A DNA stretch of 64,000 nucleotides from Algorimicrobium hallyeonense (GCF_042657385.1 NZ_JBHSLA010000001.1:558001-622000), one strand, 5' to 3'. Shown: positions 43,813-53,531, counted from the stretch's first letter. The notes: generated from the letters alone by a model not told the origin. Made by a program: numbers and translations.

Positions 43813-44247
43813 ATGAAAATATCTATAGGAAACGATCACGCAGGAACCGATTATAAACTAGCTGTTGTTAAGCATTTAGAAGCACAAGGCCATCAGGTTA
43901 CTAACTACGGAACCAATTCTAATAAAAGTGTAGATTATCCAGATTATGTCCATCCCGTTGCTAAAGATGTTGAAAATAAAAAAGCTGATTTTGGAATTAT
44001 TATCTGTGGCTCTGGAAATGGCGCTAACATGACAGCTAACAAACATCAAGGTGTAAGGTCAGCATTATGTTGGACCAAAGAAATTACAGCATTAGCCAGG
44101 CAACATAACGATGCCAATATTTTAAGTATTCCAGCACGTTATACTGCAGTTCAGCAAGCCATACAAATGGTAGATACGTTTTTAGAAACGGCTTTTGAAG
44201 GCGGCAGACACCAAAATCGCGTAGATAAAATTCCAACATCTTGCTAG
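43813..44247 (+). CDS. rpiB: Ribose 5-phosphate isomerase B
   Basis: 144 aa, LacAB/RpiB family. Start GNDHAGTDYK carries the substrate-binding Asp-His, and the catalytic Cys lies in IICGSGNGANM. It interconverts ribose-5-P and ribulose-5-P in the pentose phosphate pathway. First gene of a rightward trio with a CDF transporter (23 bp gap) and a GNAT gene. Confidence 0.95.
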   Translation: MKISIGNDHAGTDYKLAVVKHLEAQGHQVTNYGTNSNKSVDYPDYVHPVAKDVENKKADFGIIICGSGNGANMTANKHQGVRSALCWTKEITALARQHNDANILSIPARYTAVQQAIQMVDTFLETAFEGGRHQNRVDKIPTSC

Positions 44248-44270
44248 TACCAATTTAAAATTGGCATAAA

Positions 44271-45182
44271 ATGGGTCACGCGCATGCACACAATCACCAA
44301 CATCCTGATTTAAGAGGTAGAAATTTATTGATTTCTATTTTTCTAAACATCCTTATTACCATTGCCCAAATTATTGGTGGTTTGGTATCTGGAAGTTTAT
44401 CATTGTTAAGTGATGCGCTGCATAATTTTAGCGATGTTATTTCATTAATTATTAGTTACGTCGCCTCCAAACTTTCCAAGCAAAAAGCCTCGGCAAGTAG
44501 AACATTTGGTTTTAAACGTGCCGAAATTTTAGCCGCTTTTATAAATGCATCTACACTGGTAATTGTAGCTGTCATTTTAATAATTGAAGCTGTAAAACGC
44601 TTTTTTGATCCACAGGAAATAGAATCATCATTGGTAATTTGGTTATCTATTGTTGCTATTTTAGGCAATGGTTTTAGTGTTCTTTTACTTAAAAAAGATT
44701 CCAAATCAAATCTGAATATGCGTTCTGCTTATTTGCATTTATTAACCGATATGTTGGCAAGTGTGGCCGTTTTAATTGGTGGTTTATTGATGAAATATTA
44801 TCAACTTTTTTGGGTAGATAGTGTCTTAACCTTTTTAATTGCCGTGTATTTAATTTGGGTTGGTTGGGATTTATTAAAAACATCCACCAAAATGATTATG
44901 CTTTTTACACCAGATCATATCAACATTCAAGAGGTGGTAAAAACAGTCAATCAGATACCAAAAGTGAAAAAATTACACCATGTTCATATTTGGAATTTAA
45001 GTGATGATGAATTGCATTTGGAAGCACATTTAGATTTATATGAAGATATATCCATAACCGAATTTGATAGCTTGTTAATAACCATAGAACAAGTTTTGCA
45101 TGACGAGTTTAATATTAATCATGTTACCATTCAACCGGAATATGATAAAGCCGACCCTAAAGAAATAATTGTCCAAGATTAA
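44271..45182 (+). CDS. Cation diffusion facilitator (CDF) transporter
   Basis: 303 aa. The His-rich N-terminus (MGHAHAHNHQHPDL) is followed by six predicted membrane helices. SLLSDALHNFSDVI holds the Asp/His metal site of helix II, HLLTDMLASVAVLIGG that of helix V, and the C-terminal domain includes KKLHHVHIWNLSDDE. It exports Zn2+ or related divalent metals by proton antiport. Probably in one transcript with rpiB. Confidence 0.93.
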   Translation: MGHAHAHNHQHPDLRGRNLLISIFLNILITIAQIIGGLVSGSLSLLSDALHNFSDVISLIISYVASKLSKQKASASRTFGFKRAEILAAFINASTLVIVAVILIIEAVKRFFDPQEIESSLVIWLSIVAILGNGFSVLLLKKDSKSNLNMRSAYLHLLTDMLASVAVLIGGLLMKYYQLFWVDSVLTFLIAVYLIWVGWDLLKTSTKMIMLFTPDHINIQEVVKTVNQIPKVKKLHHVHIWNLSDDELHLEAHLDLYEDISITEFDSLLITIEQVLHDEFNINHVTIQPEYDKADPKEIIVQD

Positions 45183-45272
45183 ATCGTTTTTTGTAATAGT
45201 TAGTTTTGTTAAAGTTATTTAAATGGAAATTACAAGTAATCCATTAATTATCACCAGAAAATCCTTTTAACG

Positions 45273-45716
45273 ATGTTAGAAATTAAGACCAAAACATTTC
45301 AAGAATTAACACGTGATGAATTGTATCAATTACTGCAATTACGCAGTGAAGTATTTGTTGTAGAACAATATTGCGTGTATCAAGATATTGATGGAAAAGA
45401 TGATAAAGCCTTACATGTTTTAGGTTTTAAAAATGATAAAATAGTTGCGTATACGCGCATATTTAAACCTGGTTTTTATTTTGATAACGCTAGTATTGGT
45501 CGTGTGGTGGTTAAAAATTCCGAACGCAAAAACCAATATGGTTATGTTATTATGAAAGCATCTATAAGTGCCATTAAAAACATCTATAACGAAACCACTA
45601 TTAAAATTTCCGCACAAACGTATTTAAAAACATTCTATACTAATTTAGGATTTCAAGAAGTTGGCAAGGGGTATTTAGAAGATGGCATTCCGCATATTGG
45701 AATGGTTAAAAATTAA
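45273..45716 (+). CDS. GNAT acetyltransferase (ElaA-like)
   Basis: 147 aa, normal GNAT length. LTRDELYQLLQLRSEVFVVEQYCVYQDID matches the ElaA/predicted GNAT family start; acetyl-CoA-binding segment IGRVVVKNSERKNQYGYVIM; tail LGFQEVGKGYLEDGIPHIGM. Its substrate is unknown. The 3' end overlaps that of the convergent OmpA-domain gene by 4 bp. Confidence 0.88.
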   Translation: MLEIKTKTFQELTRDELYQLLQLRSEVFVVEQYCVYQDIDGKDDKALHVLGFKNDKIVAYTRIFKPGFYFDNASIGRVVVKNSERKNQYGYVIMKASISAIKNIYNETTIKISAQTYLKTFYTNLGFQEVGKGYLEDGIPHIGMVKN

Positions 45717-46558
45717 TTTTTCCCGCCAACATAAGTCAATAATATTTCCACACGTCGGTCAAATTTTGCTTCACCACCTAAAGGAAATCTACCACGCATA
45801 CCTACGTATTTCATGCGCTTTTTATCCACACCTTTTCGTGCTAAATAATCGTAAATATATTTAGCTCTGGTAACCGATAAATTCTGCTTATTGGTTGCTC
45901 TATCAACAGCATCACGACGATTTTGTGTACAACACACATGACCTTGAATGGTAAAATAAATATCGTCGCGTTCTAAAAGTGTTTCAGCAATTTTTTCTAA
46001 TGTTTTTTTAGATTCCGGAAGTAGATAACTATAGCCTGTTTTAAATAAAATATTTTCTAATAAAAATTTATCTCCAGCTTTTACATCGCCTTTTAAGGCT
46101 TCAGAAAAATCCTTTTTTTTAGGTTTTACTAATTCGGCTTCTGTTCTTGGCGGGGAATAGGGTTTTACACGAATTTCAACTTTGCGGTTTAAGCCACGAA
46201 TTTTGGCGACATTTTCTTCATCTAAAACTTTTAGTAATACTTCGCCTTTGCCATCTACATTGGTAATTTTAGATTCATCAAACTCATTATTCGAAAAAAT
46301 GGTTTTAATGGAATTGGCTCGATATTGCGAGAGTTTTAAATTATAAGAATCACTCCCCGTATCATCGGTAAAACCGTAAATGGAAATTTTTTCAATATCT
46401 AGAGATTCTATTTCGGAAAGGAATAATAGCAACCTACTTTCTTCCGTTGGTAATACCACATATTCATCCGTTTCAAAAAACACAATATGCCTGCGCTCTT
46501 CTTGCGAAAAAAGCCAGTTGAAACCAATAAAAAATAGGATGACTATTCTTGTTTTCAT
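45713..46558 (-). CDS. OmpA-family protein with two tandem OmpA-like domains
   Basis: 281 aa, signal peptide (about 1-18). Domain 1 (residues about 25-135) has IYGFTDDTGSDSYNLKLSQYRANSIK and ends GLNRKVEIRVKP; domain 2 (about 160-278) has TIQGHVCCTQNRRDAVD, LSVTRAKYIYDYL and FDRRVEILL. Both are peptidoglycan-binding folds; there is no beta-barrel. It probably tethers the envelope to the cell wall. The Cys pair in domain 2 is unusual for this family. Confidence 0.85.
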   Translation of the reverse strand: MKTRIVILFFIGFNWLFSQEERRHIVFFETDEYVVLPTEESRLLLFLSEIESLDIEKISIYGFTDDTGSDSYNLKLSQYRANSIKTIFSNNEFDESKITNVDGKGEVLLKVLDEENVAKIRGLNRKVEIRVKPYSPPRTEAELVKPKKKDFSEALKGDVKAGDKFLLENILFKTGYSYLLPESKKTLEKIAETLLERDDIYFTIQGHVCCTQNRRDAVDRATNKQNLSVTRAKYIYDYLARKGVDKKRMKYVGMRGRFPLGGEAKFDRRVEILLTYVGGKN

Positions 46559-46593
46559 TACTAAAAGGGCATATAAATTTCAATATATTTAAA

Positions 46594-48228
46594 TTATTTT
46601 AAATAACCATTATAAGTACTTGGATTCGATAATATATTGGCTGCTTTTTTAATTTCTAAATTATGAACTTTATAATAATCATACAAACCTTCACGATACA
46701 CGTATCGCTTAACAATTTCATCTGTTAAAAGGGTTAATAAATCTGCTTTATTCTCATCAATAGCAAGTGCTTTGGAGTTATTTAAATTACTAATTAACGT
46801 GTTATAATCTTTTTGAATGTTATCATCTAGTTGTTCCTTTTCAGCACTTTTTAAGACCTCTTCCAAGGCTTTTTCGGTTTCGGTAACATAGGTGAAGTTA
46901 TTCGTGTTTAAATAGCTTTTAAAAGCATTAAAATCCGCGTTGGATAATTCAAAATCAGTAACATTCAAATTTGGATGCTTGTAATAATAATCCGTTGCAT
47001 AATCGAATATTAAAAAGTCGTTTTGAATAGCATTTGTAATGGCGGAATTTTCAATAACATTTAAGGTTTCATCCGGTAAAACACCACCACCATCAAAAAC
47101 CTTACGGCCATTTTTAGTTTTAAACTCGTTGTAATTATCTTTTTCGATACGTACAGCATTGTTATTATCATCACGATGCCAATAATCTAATGCTTGAATA
47201 CAGCGCCCAGAAGGCGTGTAATAACGCGAAATGGTAATTTTAAGTTGTGTACCATAAGACAAAGGCTTTGGTCGTTGTACAAGGCCTTTTCCAAAACTTC
47301 TAGAACCCACAATTACAGCACGATCTAAATCTTGTAAGGAACCTGAAACAATTTCACTAGCTGATGCGCTTCCCCCATTAATAAGAACCACTAATGGAAT
47401 TTCCGTATCAATTGGCTCTTTTTGGGTGTAATATTCACGATTATATTTTTTGACTTTAGATTTAGTTGTCACAACCAATTGCCCTTTAGGGATAAATAGA
47501 TTTACCACATTTACAGCTTCCAATAATAAACCGCCAGGATTGCCACGTAAATCTAAAATAACACGTTCGGCACCTTGTGCTTTTAAATCACGCAAGGCAT
47601 AACCTGTTTGTTGGGAGGCTTTATTATTAAATTTATTTAAAACAATATAGCCTGTTTTATCATCCACCATAGAAAAATGAGGAACCGCATCAATTTCAAT
47701 TTCCGACCGGGTAATTTTTGTAGTAAACTCCTTGCCTTGACGTAAGTAGGTAACATTTACTTGAGAACCGTTGGTGCCTTTTAGCAAATCGCCAGCGTCA
47801 TCTTTATAATTGGCAATGACGGTGTTTTCTATTTTTATAATTTCATCACCAGCTTTTAAACCGGCTTTATCTGCCGGATAATCTTTATATGGTTCAATAA
47901 TAACTAGTTTGTCTTTCATGGTGCGCACATTGGCACCAATTCCGGTATAATCACCAGTTCGTCTTATTTTTTCAGCTTCTACATCTTGTTCATTGTAAAA
48001 TTGGGTATAAGGATCTAAATCTTTCAGCATGCTTTTAATGGCAGTATCCATTAATTCAGCAGGATTGGTTTCATCCACATAATTCATATTAATTTCTTTA
48101 TATAAGGTGGTGAAGATTTCAATTTGCTTTGCTATTTCAAAAAAATCGTTTTGAAAAGCCGAACCTGTTATGAAAACAGTGAGCGCGAAAAAGGGGATAA
48201 GGATGCGCTTTTTAAGTAATTTTTTCAT
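46594..48228 (-). CDS. S41 family C-terminal processing peptidase
   Basis: 544 aa with an N-terminal signal/anchor (about 1-25). PDZ domain near residues 85-170 (GIGANV, PADKAGLKAGDEII); protease core with GGSASASEIVSGS (catalytic Ser289) and SFGKGLVQ (Lys314), the 25-residue spacing of Prc. A helical C-terminal part follows (about 400-544). It trims periplasmic proteins. Its start overlaps the 3' end of rnpA by 17 bp, so it follows rnpA in one message. Confidence 0.94.
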   Translation of the reverse strand: MKKLLKKRILIPFFALTVFITGSAFQNDFFEIAKQIEIFTTLYKEINMNYVDETNPAELMDTAIKSMLKDLDPYTQFYNEQDVEAEKIRRTGDYTGIGANVRTMKDKLVIIEPYKDYPADKAGLKAGDEIIKIENTVIANYKDDAGDLLKGTNGSQVNVTYLRQGKEFTTKITRSEIEIDAVPHFSMVDDKTGYIVLNKFNNKASQQTGYALRDLKAQGAERVILDLRGNPGGLLLEAVNVVNLFIPKGQLVVTTKSKVKKYNREYYTQKEPIDTEIPLVVLINGGSASASEIVSGSLQDLDRAVIVGSRSFGKGLVQRPKPLSYGTQLKITISRYYTPSGRCIQALDYWHRDDNNNAVRIEKDNYNEFKTKNGRKVFDGGGVLPDETLNVIENSAITNAIQNDFLIFDYATDYYYKHPNLNVTDFELSNADFNAFKSYLNTNNFTYVTETEKALEEVLKSAEKEQLDDNIQKDYNTLISNLNNSKALAIDENKADLLTLLTDEIVKRYVYREGLYDYYKVHNLEIKKAANILSNPSTYNGYLK

Positions 48229-48613
48229 TGCTAGTTTCTTTAAACGTGGTGTTTGTAAACTTTTTAAATAGTTTATTCATGGACTGCTCCACCTGAATAT
48301 ACGTTGGTTTACTGCTACCAATGTACAAAATCATAAACGCATAAGATGTTGTAATGTTGTTAAAATATGTGGTTTTGTTTAATCTATATGCTTCACGCAT
48401 AAGGCGTTTAATGCGGATCCTATCCACTGCTTTTTTAAAGTATTTTTTGGATACGGAAACGCCTGTTTTTATTGGAGTATCTGCATCATCGGGCAAAGTT
48501 TCCATATAAACCATACGAAATGGATACGCAGAAACCGATTGCCCTTCAGTAAAGAGTTTATCTATCAGTTTTTTACTTTTTAATTTTTCGTGTTTGTTGT
48601 AGGTTCTATCCAT
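48212..48613 (-). CDS. rnpA: Ribonuclease P protein component
   Basis: 133 aa, RnpA fold: FTEGQSVSAYPFRMVY at the N-terminal strand, then KTGVSVSKKYFKKAV and the arginine-rich helix DRIRIKRLMREAYR. This helix binds M1 RNA; here the usual RNR tripeptide reads RIR. It assists tRNA 5' maturation. There is no rpmH next to it, unlike the classical arrangement; downstream is the S41 peptidase gene. Confidence 0.92.
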   Translation of the reverse strand: MDRTYNKHEKLKSKKLIDKLFTEGQSVSAYPFRMVYMETLPDDADTPIKTGVSVSKKYFKKAVDRIRIKRLMREAYRLNKTTYFNNITTSYAFMILYIGSSKPTYIQVEQSMNKLFKKFTNTTFKETSNEKIT

Positions 48614-48620
48614 GCCGTTT

Positions 48621-48628
48621 CAAAGGTA
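48621..48628 (-). promoter_or_regulatory. -7 element for rnpA
   Basis: CAAAGGTA on + is TACCTTTG on the minus strand, 7 bp before the rnpA ATG, predicting a nearly leaderless message. Confidence 0.5.
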
Positions 48629-48643
48629 CAAAGTAAGCATAAA

Positions 48644-48675
48644 AAAAAGCTGCTTTTTTTTAAAAGCAGCTTTTT
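48644..48675 (-). terminator. Terminator after the M1 peptidase gene
   Basis: Perfect 14-bp stem AAAAAGCTGCTTTT / AAAAGCAGCTTTTT, T-run on the outgoing (minus) side, 18 bp past the M1 stop and just upstream of the rnpA promoter element. Confidence 0.85.
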
Positions 48676-48692
48676 GAATACTTTAAAAAAAA

Positions 48693-50492
48693 TTATTTCT
48701 CCAGTTTATTATTCTCACGATTAACATCTGCAACCCATTGTTTTGGGTCTATTTCAACAGACTTTACGGCTTCTGAAACTTCAAACGTATAGTTTGGATT
48801 TGCCCAAGCCCAATCTGCAATAATAGTAGCTTCTGTTGGTTTTTCACCACGCATCATTTGTAGCGGAATATAAAAATCTTCGGTTGTACCATCGGTATAG
48901 GTAACCGTTAAATCTATAGGCATTGGCATAATATCAATCCGCTCTAAAGAAATGGTTTTACCCTCAATACTTTTCACCGCATAGTCAATGGTATTGGTGG
49001 TTTGTGCAAAATCAATTAAATACCAATCTAATTCCAAATCCGTTACTTTTTCAGCTGTACGAATAATATCTAGTGGTGTTGGGTGCTTAAATTTAAAATC
49101 ATTAAAATATTTTTTAATGGTTTTACTTAAATTGTCTTCACCAATAATGTAACCCAATTGTGATAAAAACACAGAACCTTTACTGTATGCTGAAATACCA
49201 TAAGCCTGATTATAAGCATAACGATCTGCATGCGTTGTTAATGGTTGCTCTTTATCAGATTTTGCTAAAAACAAATAGCTTCTATAAGATCCTGAAGTAG
49301 GATGGTCATTGCCTTCATTCATCACTTCATTCATGGCGTAATCACTGTAATAACTTGTAAAACCTTCATCCATCCATTCATGTTTAGTTTCGTTAGTTGC
49401 TAATAAAAATTGAAACCAAGTATGTGCTAATTCGTGTGCCGTAACACCAACTAAACTTCCAAACGAACGATTTCCAGTTATTAAAGTACCCATAGCATAC
49501 TCCATACCGCCATCACCACCTTGAATAACCGAGTATTGCTTGTATGGATAGTCTCCAATATGCTCACTGAAATACTGCATTAATGCGACCGTTTTTGGTT
49601 GTAATTTTTTCCAAAAATCTAATTTTTCGGCATCCAGTGTGTTTTTGTAGTAAAAATGCAATAATGGTCCATCAGGAACTTGCATGGTATCGTGAATATA
49701 ATCAGGATCTGCAGCCCACATAAAATCGTGAACTTGCGGAGCTATAATATGAATGGTTTTTTTATTTCCTTTTATTTTCACGTCTTCTTGCTGATAGCCT
49801 GTACTACCAACCACGTAATTTTTATCAATGGTTAATTTAACATCAAAATCGCCCCAAACGCTGTGAAACTCACGTCCAATGTAGGGATCGGCATGCCAGC
49901 CTTCAAAATCATATTCAGCTAATTTTGGATACCATTGCACCATAGATAAGGCTACACCTTCTGCGCTATTTCGACCAGAACGACGAATTTGAACAGGTAC
50001 TTGGCCATCAAAATCCATATCAAATGTTACAGATTCTCCTGGTTGAATAGGTTTTGCTAAATCTACTTCTAGAACCGTACCAACGGTTTCATGTTTTAAT
50101 TTTGTTCCATTTTGCTTTAATGAATTGACTTTTATATACCCAATTTCGTTAGGTTGTAGTTTACTTATTCTATCGCCAACACGTCTGTCTGGATCTGAAA
50201 TAGTTCTAGAACGTATATCCATTTCACTACCTGGTTGAAAAGCATTGAAATATAAATGATAATATACGCGGTTTAAAACATCGGGTGAATTATTGGTGTA
50301 TACTAATTTCTGTTTTCCTTGGTATTGAAAGGATTCCACATCCATATCAATTTCCATTTTATAGTCAACATGTTGTTGCCAATAATACGGGTCGTTGGAT
50401 TTTTCTACTGAATTTTGCGCTTCTACTTGACTGGTTGTACCACAAGCTAATAGAAGACCTAAACAGCATACGGAAAGCATGATTTTTTTCAT
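48693..50492 (-). CDS. M1 family metallopeptidase (lipoprotein)
   Basis: 599 aa. Lipoprotein signal MKKIMLSVCCLGLLLAC (lipobox Cys17). Gluzincin motifs: GGMEYAMGT (the GAMEN equivalent, about 328-336), HELAHTW with His353, Glu354, His357, and the third ligand Glu376 in WMDEGFTSYY. It is an aminopeptidase-type enzyme acting on peptides in the periplasm or at the outer membrane. Separate transcription unit between two terminators. Confidence 0.93.
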   Translation of the reverse strand: MKKIMLSVCCLGLLLACGTTSQVEAQNSVEKSNDPYYWQQHVDYKMEIDMDVESFQYQGKQKLVYTNNSPDVLNRVYYHLYFNAFQPGSEMDIRSRTISDPDRRVGDRISKLQPNEIGYIKVNSLKQNGTKLKHETVGTVLEVDLAKPIQPGESVTFDMDFDGQVPVQIRRSGRNSAEGVALSMVQWYPKLAEYDFEGWHADPYIGREFHSVWGDFDVKLTIDKNYVVGSTGYQQEDVKIKGNKKTIHIIAPQVHDFMWAADPDYIHDTMQVPDGPLLHFYYKNTLDAEKLDFWKKLQPKTVALMQYFSEHIGDYPYKQYSVIQGGDGGMEYAMGTLITGNRSFGSLVGVTAHELAHTWFQFLLATNETKHEWMDEGFTSYYSDYAMNEVMNEGNDHPTSGSYRSYLFLAKSDKEQPLTTHADRYAYNQAYGISAYSKGSVFLSQLGYIIGEDNLSKTIKKYFNDFKFKHPTPLDIIRTAEKVTDLELDWYLIDFAQTTNTIDYAVKSIEGKTISLERIDIMPMPIDLTVTYTDGTTEDFYIPLQMMRGEKPTEATIIADWAWANPNYTFEVSEAVKSVEIDPKQWVADVNRENNKLEK

Positions 50493-50510
50493 AATACGTA
50501 AAATTTAAGT

Positions 50511-50547
50511 AAAAAAAATCCCATCGGTTTAGGATGAGATTTTTTTT
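50511..50547 (-). terminator. Terminator after the S8 peptidase gene
   Basis: 15-bp stem (AAAAAAAATCCCATC against GATGAGATTTTTTTT, one mismatch) with a 7-nt loop and T-run, 13-49 bp past the S8 stop. Confidence 0.8.
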
Positions 50548-50559
50548 GTTATAAAATAA

Positions 50560-52167
50560 TTATTTCATCTGGCTAGCCATGATTAGTGCGTTGTAAGCAT
50601 TGACCATTTTACCTGATTTTGTTAAATCGCCAAATGGTCTAACATCAGTAGCTTCACCACCAACAATAACCTTTGTTTTAACAGCAATTCCAGAATTTAA
50701 AATCACTTGCTTAACTTGTTCTGCAGATAATTTTGGATAGTAAGAACGAATTAAAGCAGCAACTCCAGCAACTGCAGGAGCTGCCATTGATGTTCCACCT
50801 TTAGTATCGTATTCATTTTCTGGTGTTGCAGAATATACTTTAGCTCCTGGCGCAAAAACATCTACATTTATTTTTCCGTAGTTAGAAAAACCAGCAACCA
50901 TACCAGAACCATATTTAGGCTCTAAAGCACCCACTGTAATAAAGGTTTTTGATACTTCTGGACCTGTTCCAATGGCATCATTTGGAAATACATCTTTAGT
51001 ATCTATATCTATACCTTCGTTTCCTGCAGCATTAATAAAAAGCACGTCATTATCACTTGCATATTTAATAGCATCACGAACCCAGTCACTGTGAGGTGAG
51101 TAATATTTTCCAAAACTTCCGTTTATAATTTTAGCCCCATTGTCAACAGCATAGCGAATTGCTAATGCAATATCTTTGTCATATTCGTCGCCATTTGGTA
51201 CAGCGCGTAAACTCATAAGTTCAACGTTGTTTGCCACACCGTTTGCACCTAAACCGTTATTACGTTCTGCAAGAATTATAGCTGCAACGTGCGTACCATG
51301 ACTTTCACCTTTTTCAGAAGGCATAACGTTGCCATTTCCGTAACCTACATCTGATAAATTGTCTGGATCATCACCAGTTGTTCTACCTTTTAAGTCTTTA
51401 TTTAAGTTTACATTTACTTGATCCGTAAAATAATCAACACCACCTTTAATAGCTTTTAATGCAGCTTCTGAATTTTCTAAACCATTAGCATACATGTTTT
51501 GTAACATGGCAGCAGCTTGTTTTACATCTGCTTTATCAGTATCAATAGCAGCAACTTCTTCTTTGGTATAATCTTCTTTTCCTAAATGCTTAGAAATCGT
51601 TTCGTCAGATGTTTTAACCATTTGATAAATTTGGTCATAACGTTCCTTGTTAGCTATGGCTTCTTGGTATTTCTCTTCATATTCTGCTAAAGCAGCATCA
51701 TATTGTGGATTTGATTTATCGCCTTTTACAATAATTCTTACAAATTCCAATTGTTCATCATAAGCATCGCCTAAAAAGTTCCAACCATGAATATCATCAA
51801 TGTATCCATTGTTATCATCATCAATTCCGTTTCCAGGAATTTCATTTTTGTTGGTCCAAAGTACACCAGCTAAATCTTCGTGCTCAATATCAATTCCAGA
51901 GTCGATAACAGCTACAATTACCGTTTCGCCTTTTTTATTTTTAATGATTTCAGCATAGGCTTTATCTACACTCATACCAGGAATGGTATCTGTTACAAGG
52001 TCTAAATGTCCCCAATTTTGCTTTTCAGCTTCTGTAAGATCACTGACTTTTAACGGTACTGTATCAATGTTTTCAATAGGTGTCGATAAAACTTCGGCAC
52101 CACCACCACAACTGGTCATTACTACAGCAGTACAGGCTGTAAATACAAACGATTTAATAAATTTCAT
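50560..52167 (-). CDS. S8 family serine peptidase (subtilase) lipoprotein
   Basis: 535 aa with lipobox TSC (Cys20). Catalytic triad: Asp89 in VIDSG, His290 in ESHGTHVAA, Ser460 in GGTSMAAP; oxyanion Asn383 in AAGNEG. The 201-residue Asp-to-His distance is far above the roughly 32 of subtilisin, because of a helical insertion around residues 135-285. It acts outside the cytoplasm on protein substrates. Adjacent MBL-fold gene lies 15 bp upstream on the same strand. Confidence 0.93.
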   Translation of the reverse strand: MKFIKSFVFTACTAVVMTSCGGGAEVLSTPIENIDTVPLKVSDLTEAEKQNWGHLDLVTDTIPGMSVDKAYAEIIKNKKGETVIVAVIDSGIDIEHEDLAGVLWTNKNEIPGNGIDDDNNGYIDDIHGWNFLGDAYDEQLEFVRIIVKGDKSNPQYDAALAEYEEKYQEAIANKERYDQIYQMVKTSDETISKHLGKEDYTKEEVAAIDTDKADVKQAAAMLQNMYANGLENSEAALKAIKGGVDYFTDQVNVNLNKDLKGRTTGDDPDNLSDVGYGNGNVMPSEKGESHGTHVAAIILAERNNGLGANGVANNVELMSLRAVPNGDEYDKDIALAIRYAVDNGAKIINGSFGKYYSPHSDWVRDAIKYASDNDVLFINAAGNEGIDIDTKDVFPNDAIGTGPEVSKTFITVGALEPKYGSGMVAGFSNYGKINVDVFAPGAKVYSATPENEYDTKGGTSMAAPAVAGVAALIRSYYPKLSAEQVKQVILNSGIAVKTKVIVGGEATDVRPFGDLTKSGKMVNAYNALIMASQMK

Positions 52168-52182
52168 GTTTAAAATATAAGT

Positions 52183-53043
52183 TTAGTTAAAAATTTCATT
52201 ACAGGTAAAAACGTCTTGTAATCGCACGCCTTTTTCTGTGTTTTTTACTGTAATAATTTCATTATGTGCGTCGTGCTCCAAAAATAGGTAATAATTATTA
52301 TCTGCTGCCATTTTCAGAAATTTTTCTTTTTCATCTAATGTCAGTAATGGTCTTGTATCATAACCCATTACAAAGGGTAGTGGAAGGTGTCCTGCGGTTG
52401 GTAGCAAATCTGCCATAAAACAAATGGTTTTTCCTTTGTATTGAATCATTGGAATCATTTGTTTATCGGTATGGCCATCGGCATAAAAAATATCGAAACC
52501 TAATTCGGAATTCCGCTGAATATCACCATGTGGAACTGGTGTAAATTTTAATTGTCCACTGTTTTTAATAGGTTCAATATTTTCTTTTAAAAATGATGCT
52601 TTTTCACGATTGTTGGGTTTTGTTGCCCAATTCCAATGGTCATTATTACTCCAAAAATGTGCATTTTTAAAAGCCGGTTCGTAGTCAGTTTTGTCTTTAT
52701 TCCATTGAATACTTCCACCACAATGGTCAAAATGTAAATGCGTCATGAAGACATCGGTTATATCATCCCGATGAAACCCGTATTGTTTTAATGATTTATC
52801 AATGGAGTCATTTCCCCATAAATAGTAATAGCCAAAAAATTTATCACTTTGTTTGTCACCCATTCCTGTATCAATAAGCGTGAGTTTATTGCCGTCTTCA
52901 ATTAATAAACAACGTGCAGCAATATCAATCATGTTATTGGCATCTGCAGGATTGGTTTTTTGCCAAAGCGATTTTGGTACCACGCCAAACATAGCACCAC
53001 CATCAAGTTTAAAATTACCGGAATTTATAGGATATAATTTCAT
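52183..53043 (-). CDS. MBL-fold metallohydrolase
   Basis: 286 aa from MKLYPINSGNFKLDGG. The metal-binding HLHFDHCGG (HxHxDH) is followed by DTGMGD before it and by conserved His in PHGDIQRN, YADGHTDKQM and a terminal EHDAHN, the metallo-beta-lactamase superfamily ligand set. No signal peptide, so cytoplasmic. Related proteins include quorum-quenching lactonases, but the substrate is open. It leads the S8 gene by 15 bp. Confidence 0.88.
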   Translation of the reverse strand: MKLYPINSGNFKLDGGAMFGVVPKSLWQKTNPADANNMIDIAARCLLIEDGNKLTLIDTGMGDKQSDKFFGYYYLWGNDSIDKSLKQYGFHRDDITDVFMTHLHFDHCGGSIQWNKDKTDYEPAFKNAHFWSNNDHWNWATKPNNREKASFLKENIEPIKNSGQLKFTPVPHGDIQRNSELGFDIFYADGHTDKQMIPMIQYKGKTICFMADLLPTAGHLPLPFVMGYDTRPLLTLDEKEKFLKMAADNNYYLFLEHDAHNEIITVKNTEKGVRLQDVFTCNEIFN

Positions 53044-53186
53044 AAGCATGCAAATTACGAATTCATGCCATATTACTGAAAATTATGCACTGATATTAGA
53101 AGTTTTTTAACATTTAAAAATATAAAGAAGATTTGGGTTTTATTTGTTGCTGTGAAAAATTACTCTAATTTTATAAAAAGGAAATT

Positions 53187-53531
53187 ATGAAAACACCATC
53201 ACCATTAAAGATTAAAAATATGAAATTACTCCGTTTTGGTCGTGATTTTAAACCAGATAGTGAGGTGATTTTAAGAGATTATTTAGCCATAGAACGCACG
53301 CGTCTTGCAAATGAACGCACCTTATTATCTTATATCCGATCGTCTTTATATTTACTATTAGGTGGTATTGCCTTTTTACAATTGAAAGATTTTCCAGATT
53401 TTCAATATTTAGCTTTACTTTCACTGGTATTTAGTGCGCTATTTTTAATTATTGGTGTCTATCGTTTTGTATTATTAAAAAAGAGCCTGAAACGCTTATA
53501 TTACATGTCTGAATCTCAGAATGATGATTAA
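53187..53531 (+). CDS. DUF202 family membrane protein
   Basis: 114 aa. The LAIERTRLANERTLLSYIRSSLYLLLGG segment (LAxERTxLAxERT) and two later membrane helices (about 45-62 and 70-95) define DUF202. Function unknown. It is 31 bp upstream of the SLC13-type transporter on the same strand, so the two are likely co-transcribed. Confidence 0.88.
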   Translation: MKTPSPLKIKNMKLLRFGRDFKPDSEVILRDYLAIERTRLANERTLLSYIRSSLYLLLGGIAFLQLKDFPDFQYLALLSLVFSALFLIIGVYRFVLLKKSLKRLYYMSESQNDD

